From NCBI GenBank assembly GCA_964595455.1, contig CAZQQL010000100.1, positions 1-10,950 of the forward strand: a DNA stretch of 10,950 nucleotides. The letters are read 5' to 3'. Of this stretch, positions 6,516 to 10,950 are shown in pieces. The stretch's first letter is position 1, and the number at the start of each line of letters is the position of its first letter. Origin of the DNA: DAOUEG01 sp964595455. GTDB lineage: Bacteria; Chloroflexota; Dehalococcoidia; Dehalococcoidales; RBG-16-60-22. Under the pieces are notes generated by a model. That model was not told the DNA's origin, made no database searches, and saw nothing but the letters and a program-made list of their open reading frames with translations. The position numbers and the translations under genes were made by a program.

Positions 6516-7393
6516 GGGGTGTCGGGACTCATTTTAGTCTGCATGGTGTATATTCCGTTGATGAAGGTGATGAAACCATCACGCTCAAGGCCTGCCAGGA
6601 TGCGGGTGGCGCGGCCTTCATCACCGCCAAGATGTTCGATGAGCTCATACCGGGATGCAGCGTGGCGGTCGAGGAGGAAGCGGATGCACTTACCGCGCAG
6701 CTGGCGGTCCGAGCCTTCGAACCGGGACTGCCGTGAGCGGGGCCGGTCGGTCTTCCTGCCGCTGCTTTTCAACATGGCGCCGTAATCGTAGAGGGCGTAG
6801 TACCATTCGCGGGGATTTTGGGCGTCCAGGGTAGCTTCGACAAGGCTTCGGTACTCGCTTTCCGGGACGGATGGCTCATCCGGATGGAAGAAGTAGTGGT
6901 AGACGGTGCGGATATTGGTTTCGATGAACACGGCCGGGCGGCCAAAGGCGATGGCAAGTATGGCCCCAGCGGTATTGGGGCCGATGCCGGGCAGTTTCTG
7001 CAGCTCTTCCGGCGTGTCCGGCAGGCGTCCGCCGTATTCCTTGACTGCGATACCAGCCGTTTTCTGCAGGGCGATGGCGCGCCGGTTGTAGCCGAGTCCC
7101 TGCCAGGCGGCGAGGACGTCCCGGAGGGAAGCGGCGGCCAGCGAACGGAAATCAGGGAACGCCTCGATGAAGCCGAGGTACTTACCGATGACGCGGGAAG
7201 TCTGGGTCTGCTGGAGCATGACCTCCGAGACAAAGATACGGTAGGGATCGGTCGTTTCCCGCCAGGGGAAGCGGCGGCCTTCCGCCCGATAATGAGCGTA
7301 GATGATGGTGCGGAAACGGGAGATGATGTCCGGAGTCAGGCCTTCCTCGCGGAAGCGGGACCGGATCTCGGCGAGGACGGCCGGGTCAGTCAT
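6512..7393 (-). CDS. MutY-like HhH-GPD DNA glycosylase lacking the Fe-S cluster
   Basis: This 293-residue base-excision-repair enzyme matches MutY in its N-terminal half: FPWRETTDPYRIFVSEVMLQ (Glu57 at the MutY catalytic Glu position), AWQGLGYNRRA, and the helix-hairpin-helix LPGIGPNTAGAI (134-145). MutY removes adenine opposite 8-oxoguanine. Three features depart from it. The catalytic Asp position reads FIETNIRTVY, with Glu158. The four cysteines of the [4Fe-4S] loop are absent; the region reads GAMLKSSGRKTDRPRSRQSR. The C-terminal NUDIX-like domain that recognises 8-oxoG is replaced by about 60 residues resembling a small winged helix. Similar FeS-free proteins occur in archaea and anaerobes, so this may be a separate subfamily with a different substrate; I avoid the name mutY. 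ATG 7393 overlaps the upstream stop by 8 bp (ATGACTGA) without a Shine-Dalgarno sequence, indicating translational coupling. Confidence 0.82.
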   Translation of the reverse strand: MTDPAVLAEIRSRFREEGLTPDIISRFRTIIYAHYRAEGRRFPWRETTDPYRIFVSEVMLQQTQTSRVIGKYLGFIEAFPDFRSLAAASLRDVLAAWQGLGYNRRAIALQKTAGIAVKEYGGRLPDTPEELQKLPGIGPNTAGAILAIAFGRPAVFIETNIRTVYHYFFHPDEPSVPESEYRSLVEATLDAQNPREWYYALYDYGAMLKSSGRKTDRPRSRQSRFEGSDRQLRGKCIRFLLDRHAASRYELIEHLGGDEGRATRILAGLERDGFITFINGIYTMQTKMSPDTP

Positions 7394-8144
7394 CGGTCCA
7401 GGTACTCAGGTACATGCAGATGCCGCCGCAGACCGCCACATTGAGGGACTCGGCTTTTTCCTTGGCGACCGGCAGGCGGAAGCGATCGTTGGACAGTTTG
7501 AGAAGGGCCGGGGACAGGCCGGCGGCCTCGTTGCCGAGGGCCAGCGCCAGATTTGTCTGTTTGAGTGCTTCGGGGAGGTGTTCGCCGTCCAGCGTCGCTG
7601 CTACCAGGCGAAAGCCCTGTTCTTTCAGTTCGGATGCCATCTCGAGAAATCTGAAAGAGCGTCGCAGCCAGAGGGAGAGGACGGAACCGGCCGCCGACTG
7701 CACGCACTTGGGCGAGAAGGGGTCGGCGGACTTGTCAGACAGGAGGACGCCGTCATAATCGAACGCCGCCGCCGTCCTGATGAGCGTCCCCACGTTGCCG
7801 GGGTCCTGGATATCTTCCAGGACAAGGACCCTGCAACCTGGAGTATCTGGCAGGCTTTCCGCATAGGACTCCTGCGGTAAGCGGACCACGGCGATGAGTC
7901 CCTGCGGTGTCGAAGCGGTACTGACGGAACGCAGTTGCTTTTCCGTGACCGTTCGCACCGGGTAGCGGTCGAGGTCCGGGGGCAGCGGGATGCTGGAGAT
8001 GAGTTCGGTGACGGCTTCCGGACGGATACCGGCGACCTGCCGGATAGCGCGTTCTCCCTCGACGAGGAAGCAGCCGCTTTCCCGCCGGGACTTTCCTTCC
8101 GATAGTTCTTTGTACCAGGACAGGGGTTTGAGCGGTTCGGGCAT
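7386..8144 (-). CDS. TrmH/SpoU family RNA 2'-O-methyltransferase
   Basis: This 252-residue SPOUT-class enzyme transfers methyl from S-adenosylmethionine to a ribose 2'-OH of rRNA or tRNA. The N-terminal substrate-binding domain (about 15-95) holds FLVEGERAIRQ. The knotted catalytic domain shows all three motifs: VLVLEDIQDPGNVGTLIRTA (motif 1, with the Asn and Arg), FSPKCVQSAAGSV (motif 2) and LPVAKEKAESLNVAVCGGIC (motif 3, knot and SAM loop). This two-domain layout resembles RlmB-type 23S rRNA enzymes, but the target nucleotide cannot be told from sequence. ATG 8144 was chosen because the preceding in-frame residues are not conserved-looking and because a TATAAT box lies six bases upstream, which would make the mRNA leaderless; a start at 8258 is open but lies in promoter DNA. 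It is first in an operon with the glycosylase. Confidence 0.9.
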   Translation of the reverse strand: MPEPLKPLSWYKELSEGKSRRESGCFLVEGERAIRQVAGIRPEAVTELISSIPLPPDLDRYPVRTVTEKQLRSVSTASTPQGLIAVVRLPQESYAESLPDTPGCRVLVLEDIQDPGNVGTLIRTAAAFDYDGVLLSDKSADPFSPKCVQSAAGSVLSLWLRRSFRFLEMASELKEQGFRLVAATLDGEHLPEALKQTNLALALGNEAAGLSPALLKLSNDRFRLPVAKEKAESLNVAVCGGICMYLSTWTDD

Positions 8145-8180
8145 ATCACTATTATAGAGTAAATATGGACTGTCCGTCCT
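8145..8180 (-). promoter_or_regulatory. Leaderless promoter of the methyltransferase-glycosylase operon
   Basis: On the minus strand a perfect TATAAT (8156-8151) is followed by six bases and then the ATG at 8144, so transcription should begin at or beside the start codon. No Shine-Dalgarno lies between them. The -35 region is poor (best GGACGG at 17 bp or AGGACG at 18 bp), so an activator or upstream AT contacts may help. Confidence 0.55.
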
Positions 8181-8253
8181 GTCTGCGGGTAAGGAGGAAA
8201 CGAGAAGTTGCCACATCCGCCCGGGGCGGACTGGCACTGACGCTTCAGGTGAG

Positions 8254-8287
8254 AACAAAGGCGGGCTCCGGCTTCAGCCGGAGCCCG
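8254..8287 (-). terminator. Rho-independent terminator of the GYD gene
   Basis: CGGGCTCCGGC (8262-8272) and GCCGGAGCCCG (8277-8287) form a perfect 11-bp stem around a TTCA loop. On the minus strand the stem is followed by CCTTTGTT. It lies 32 bp past the GYD stop codon and before the next promoter, so it separates the two transcription units. Confidence 0.87.
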
Positions 8288-8318
8288 ATCCCGAATTCCG
8301 GTATTGCCCAGAGATGGA

Positions 8319-8624
8319 CTACTTATCGAGGGCTTTGGCCATCTGGATCTCTTTGACAAGGTCTTCGATGGTGATAGCGGAAAGCGTCAATGGGGTGACA
8401 GTGCCGCGGGAACCGATCTGGGCGGCGACCCGGGCGATGACGGTGTTGTTGGGGGCTTCGAGAACGTTGAGGAAATCGTACTCGCCGAGGAGGGAATACT
8501 GGGTGACGATCTTGGCGCCCATTTCCTCGACTTCCTTGTTCACTTCCCAGATACGGGACGGGTTGTTCATAATGGTCTTTCTTCCGGCATCGGTCAACTT
8601 GGTCAACATGACATAATAAGGCAT
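8319..8624 (-). CDS. GYD domain protein
   Basis: This small 101-residue protein opens with MPYYVMLTKLTDAGRKTI and carries the name-giving motif as LLGEYDFLNVLEAP (GEYD at 47-50), followed by a strand-helix pattern ending ITIEDLVKEIQMAKAL. These are the marks of the GYD family (ferredoxin-like alpha/beta fold). The biochemical role of the family is not established; members are common in archaea and anaerobic bacteria and are probably cytoplasmic oligomers. Length is normal for the family. ATG 8624 follows GGGAGG by six bases. It stands alone, with a promoter (8674-8702) and a terminator (8254-8287), so the neighbours give no functional clue. A leader hairpin may modulate its translation. Confidence 0.88.
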   Translation of the reverse strand: MPYYVMLTKLTDAGRKTIMNNPSRIWEVNKEVEEMGAKIVTQYSLLGEYDFLNVLEAPNNTVIARVAAQIGSRGTVTPLTLSAITIEDLVKEIQMAKALDK

Positions 8625-8630
8625 ACTATA

Positions 8631-8662
8631 CCTCCCTGGAAAAACTCTCCTTTCATAAGGAG
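8631..8662 (-). promoter_or_regulatory. Leader hairpin with possible anti-Shine-Dalgarno switch
   Basis: In the leader of the GYD gene CTCCTT (8662-8657) pairs perfectly with AAGGAG (8652-8647) around a 4-nt loop. The same CTCCTT could pair, with one G-U, with AGGGAG (8637-8632), which is part of the real ribosome-binding site. The two pairings exclude each other. This is a structural observation; no ligand domain of a known riboswitch is recognised. Confidence 0.3.
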
Positions 8663-8673
8663 TACGCGAGTTA

Positions 8674-8702
8674 ATAGTATACTACGTATAAGTAAGTGTC
8701 AA
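8674..8702 (-). promoter_or_regulatory. Sigma70-type promoter of the GYD gene
   Basis: On the minus strand a perfect TTGACA (8702-8697), a 17-bp spacer and TACTAT (8679-8674) precede the gene. Transcription would start near 8667, leaving a leader of about 43 nt. Confidence 0.65.
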
Positions 8703-8708
8703 TGGGAA

Positions 8709-8736
8709 GTCAAAGGTCAAATGTCAAAGGTCAAAG
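8709..8736. repeat. Four tandem 7-bp repeats
   Basis: GTCAAAG, GTCAAAT, GTCAAAG and GTCAAAG follow each other without a gap. On the minus strand this gives a ladder of TTTGAC motifs each 7 bp apart, just upstream of the real -35 box of the GYD promoter. It may be a slippage-prone microsatellite or a protein-binding array. Confidence 0.7.
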
Positions 8737-8773
8737 GTTGGGTACACGGGAGCGGCGGTGATCGGCGGTACAG

Positions 8774-8792
8774 GCCGGGCATCATGCCCGGC
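8774..8792. repeat. 19-bp near-perfect palindrome
   Basis: GCCGGGCAT (8774-8782) and ATGCCCGGC (8784-8792) are exact reverse complements around a single C. No T-tract follows on either strand, so this is more like a REP-type element or a protein site than an intrinsic terminator. Confidence 0.7.
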
Positions 8793-8825
8793 GGTGATAG
8801 ATTTCGATTAGGCCGGAAATGACAC

Positions 8826-8984
8826 GGAGGAGGGTTTCTTGTTTAAACGCGTCTCAGGTAAATCTCAGTAAAACCCCCTCCTCCCCCTTAAATGGGGACG
8901 ACAGAATCGGCATGGCAGGAAATTTCCGGCAAGCTGTTAGTTTCGCCCTCCTTTAGAAAGGAGGGCAGGGGTGGTTTGTCGTCC
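8826..8984. repeat. Cluster of nested inverted repeats (MITE-like or REP-like)
   Basis: Several inverted repeats overlap here. GGAGGAGGGTTT (8826-8837) pairs with AAACCCCCTCCTCC (8871-8884), leaving two bulged C. GGACGACA (8896-8903) pairs exactly with TGTCGTCC (8977-8984). GCCCTCCTTT (8945-8954) pairs exactly with AAAGGAGGGC (8957-8966). The stretch from AAACCCCC at 8871 to GGTGGTTT at 8977 has loosely matching inverted ends, like a roughly 107-bp miniature element. No gene is seen. The 8945-8966 hairpin could help end the cobQ-cobU transcript, although no T-tract follows it. Confidence 0.55.
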
Positions 8985-9527
8985 TTACGGCTGTTTGACG
9001 GCCATTGGAATACCGGCGACGAGGAGGAGCACTTCTTCCGCGCGGGCGGCGAGGAGGCGGTTGGCGCGGCCGAGAACGTCCCGGTAGATGCGGGAGATGG
9101 GGTCGGCGGGAACGATGCCAAGGCCGATCTCGTTGCTGACGATGATGAAGCGGGCGCGGTGGCTGTCAATGCACCGGATGATGGCTTCTATCTCCCTGTC
9201 TACCGCTTGCTCCTGGAGAACGGCGTCCGCTTTCCAGCCGTTCGCCTGGAAGACGTTGCTGACGAGCAGGGTGATGCAGTCGATAACTACGGTTTTGGCC
9301 TCGCCGATCTCCGCATCGATGCGTTTTCCCAGTCCGGCCGGGGCTTCCAGCGTCTTCCAGTTGGCGGGACGGGAGCGCTTGTGGGCATCGATACGGGCGC
9401 GCATCTCATCATCGCCGGGTTCCGCCGTCGCTACGAAGAGCACGTCCCCACCGGCCTTGAGGGCCATGTCCTGGGCCAGGGTGCTCTTGCCGCTGCGGGC
9501 GCCGCCGATGATAAAGGTCAGGCTCAT
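8985..9527 (-). CDS. cobU: Adenosylcobinamide kinase / adenosylcobinamide-phosphate guanylyltransferase
   Basis: CobU is a bifunctional cytoplasmic enzyme. It phosphorylates adenosylcobinamide and then adds GMP, activating it for attachment of the lower ligand. This 180-residue copy is full length. The nucleotide-binding P-loop is GGARSGKS (8-15). His49 in AHKRSRPANWKTLEAP matches the histidine that carries GMP (His46 in the Salmonella enzyme). DCITLLVSN (83-91) and SNEIGLGIVPADPISRIYRD are family signatures, and the end EEVLLLVAGIPMAVK is typical. ATG 9527 overlaps the cobQ stop as ATGA, so translation is coupled to cobQ. It serves de novo synthesis or cobinamide salvage; the window does not show which. 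A cluster of inverted repeats begins one base past its stop codon. Confidence 0.95.
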   Translation of the reverse strand: MSLTFIIGGARSGKSTLAQDMALKAGGDVLFVATAEPGDDEMRARIDAHKRSRPANWKTLEAPAGLGKRIDAEIGEAKTVVIDCITLLVSNVFQANGWKADAVLQEQAVDREIEAIIRCIDSHRARFIIVSNEIGLGIVPADPISRIYRDVLGRANRLLAARAEEVLLLVAGIPMAVKQP

Positions 9528-10950
9528 TTCATGTCCTCCATGATGCGGTAGACGGCGGGGATATCGAGGTGGGCGCGGACGAGCTCGGCGAGTTTGTCAT
9601 ACTCGCGATCGCGTGACAGGGTGATGCTCCGGCCGGTCTCCACCAGTCCCCAGTGGCGTCTCAGGTTGACCAGGAAAGCACGGCGGAAGTCGTCGTTGTG
9701 GAACATGCCGTGGAGGTAGGTGCCGATGACGGTGCCCTGTTCGTTCATCATGCCGTCCGGGTAATCAGCCGGCCCGGCGGGTGTCTCGATGATACGAAGG
9801 ACGTTCCCGCCGCCGCCGGAACTGCGGCCCATGTGAATCTCGTAGCCGCCGATGTCCGTGCCTTCGAGCCCGGCCAGGAGGCCCGTGTTGGCGACGATGC
9901 GGGCATGCGCCTGGGTGGTGGACTTTTCCGGGAGGAATTCGGTGACCATATCGAGGAGTCCGAGGCCGGGGGTTTCCGGATTGGGGGACTCGACGCCGGA
10001 GGGGTCGATAATCTTACTACCGAGCATCTGGTATCCGCCGCAGATGCCGAGAACGGGAGTTCCTTTTTTGGCGGCGGCCAGGACGACCGAAGCCATACCG
10101 GTCTGGCGCAGGAGTCCCAGGTCCGCCACAGTGCTCTTGGTTCCGGGAAGGATGATGAGGTGGGGGTTGCCCATTTCGATGCGGTTATTGACATAACGAA
10201 CACTGCATCCCTCAGCTTCCAGGGGGTCGAAGTCGTCGTAGTTGGAGATGTGCGGCAGGCGGATGACGGCGATGTCCAGGTCGCCGTCGGTATCGCCCGG
10301 CTGGCGGCTATCGAGGTAGACCGAGTCTTCCTGGGCGATGCGGATGTCCTTGAAATATGGTACGACGCCGAGCGTCGGCTTGCCGGTCTTTTTGTCAAGG
10401 AAGTCGATGGCGTCCTGCAGCAGGGTGACATCGCCGCGGAACTTGTTGATAATGAAGCCTTTGATGAGGTCGCGTTCTTCCTCGTCGAGCAGTTCCAGGG
10501 TACCGACGAGGGAAGCGAAGACGCCACCCTTATCGATGTCTCCGACAAGCAGCACCGGGCTGCGGGACTCGCGGGCGATGCGCATATTGACGATCTCGCG
10601 TTCCTTGAGGTTGATCTCGGCGGGACTGCCGGCGCCCTCCAGGACGACGATGTCGTACTCGCTGCGGAGGCGGTCCAGGGCGTCCAGGATGGTCTGGAGA
10701 AGGAAGGGGGTGTGGTCGTAGTAGTCCCGGGCGGAGATGTCCTTATAGACGCGGCCCATGACGATGACCTGGCTGCCCATGTCGTGGGTGGGCTTGAGGA
10801 GGACGGGGTTCATGTCCACGGTGGGAGCGATGCCGGCCGCCTCAGCCTGGACCACCTGGGCGCGGCCTATCTCGCCCCCCTCGGCGGTAACGAAACTGTT
10901 GAGGGCCATGTTCTGGGCCTTGAACGGCGCGACCCTGTAGCCGTCCTGCT
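9524..10950 (-). CDS. cobQ: Cobyric acid synthase, N-terminus beyond the window
   Basis: This ATP- and glutamine-dependent enzyme amidates the side chains b, d, e and g of adenosylcobyrinic acid a,c-diamide to make cobyric acid. The reading frame is open to the window edge; 474 residues are visible, beginning QDGYRVAPFKAQNMALNSF. About 25 residues are missing, including the P-loop of the dethiobiotin-synthetase-like domain. That domain continues through the hallmark MALNSFVTAEGGEIGRAQ, LEGAGSPAEINL and DIDKGGVFASLVGT. The C-terminal class I glutamine amidotransferase domain has the nucleophile Cys in VLGICGGYQMLG (visible residue 303) and the catalytic His in GTYLHGMF (413). The apparent ATG inside the gene (10907-10909) is the Met of QNMALNSF, not the start. 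It overlaps cobU by four bases. Its promoter lies outside the window. Confidence 0.96.
   Translation of the reverse strand, partial: QDGYRVAPFKAQNMALNSFVTAEGGEIGRAQVVQAEAAGIAPTVDMNPVLLKPTHDMGSQVIVMGRVYKDISARDYYDHTPFLLQTILDALDRLRSEYDIVVLEGAGSPAEINLKEREIVNMRIARESRSPVLLVGDIDKGGVFASLVGTLELLDEEERDLIKGFIINKFRGDVTLLQDAIDFLDKKTGKPTLGVVPYFKDIRIAQEDSVYLDSRQPGDTDGDLDIAVIRLPHISNYDDFDPLEAEGCSVRYVNNRIEMGNPHLIILPGTKSTVADLGLLRQTGMASVVLAAAKKGTPVLGICGGYQMLGSKIIDPSGVESPNPETPGLGLLDMVTEFLPEKSTTQAHARIVANTGLLAGLEGTDIGGYEIHMGRSSGGGGNVLRIIETPAGPADYPDGMMNEQGTVIGTYLHGMFHNDDFRRAFLVNLRRHWGLVETGRSITLSRDREYDKLAELVRAHLDIPAVYRIMEDMK

Noticed and set aside
8216..8230. TCCGCCC/GGGCGGA palindrome upstream of the methyltransferase
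   Set aside because: The arms are separated by one base in a GC-rich region, with no T-tract and no clear relation to the promoter; chance is a sufficient explanation.
8709..8736. Tandem 7-bp repeats as a CRISPR array
   Set aside because: The units are contiguous with no spacers and far too short.
9524..10909. CobQ starting at the ATG near 10909
   Set aside because: The frame stays open upstream and encodes the conserved segment YRVAPFKAQN, so the gene continues past the window edge and this ATG is internal.

Overview
This is a bacterial chromosomal fragment with high G+C (roughly 55-60% by eye). Good Shine-Dalgarno sequences, sigma70-type promoters and rho-independent terminators all point to Bacteria. 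The gene mix is a SecE2-type dodecin, an Lrp/AsnC regulator, a membrane-anchored PQQ-type propeller, an MMPL exporter, an iron-sulfur-free MutY-like glycosylase, a GYD protein and cobalamin genes. That would suit an anaerobic Chloroflexota (Dehalococcoidia-like) or a related lineage, but this placement is low-confidence inference. The first 47 bases are not biological: they match an Illumina TruSeq P5-side adapter, including what I recognise as the D503 index. The left edge is therefore a contig end, probably from a metagenome assembly.

Layout, left to right: adapter remnant (1-47); the last 27 codons of a membrane protein (48-131); a short intergenic stretch with a REP-like sequence; a calcium-dodecin-type protein (minus strand, 251-469) divergent from an Lrp/AsnC regulator (plus, 672-1157); a leaderless gene for a membrane-anchored eight-bladed propeller (plus, 1437-2726); a bidirectional terminator; a large MMPL/RND exporter (minus, 2813-5767) preceded by its probable MarR-family repressor (minus, 5963-6412); a MutY-like DNA glycosylase (minus, 6512-7393) translationally coupled to a TrmH/SpoU RNA 2'-O-methyltransferase (minus, 7386-8144), which also looks leaderless; a GYD-domain protein (minus, 8319-8624) with its own promoter and terminator; a repeat-rich non-coding stretch (about 8703-8984); and cobU and cobQ of the cobalamin pathway (minus, 8985-10950, ATGA overlap), with cobQ running off the right edge.

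How the genes work together: marR and the exporter gene form a probable drug- or lipid-efflux operon. Three 11-bp AT-rich palindromes spaced exactly 18 bp apart lie over and just downstream of the marR promoter and are the likely operators. The methyltransferase and glycosylase form a two-gene housekeeping operon. cobQ and cobU act in late corrinoid assembly: amidation of the ring, then activation of adenosylcobinamide.

I did not find a clearly new multi-gene system such as a defence island, CRISPR array, biosynthetic cluster or mobile element. The best leads are regulatory and structural: the 18-bp-phased operator array, two leaderless promoters, a glycosylase lacking its Fe-S cysteines and with Glu at the usual catalytic Asp position, a possible anti-Shine-Dalgarno switch ahead of the GYD gene, and a cluster of nested inverted repeats beside cobU.
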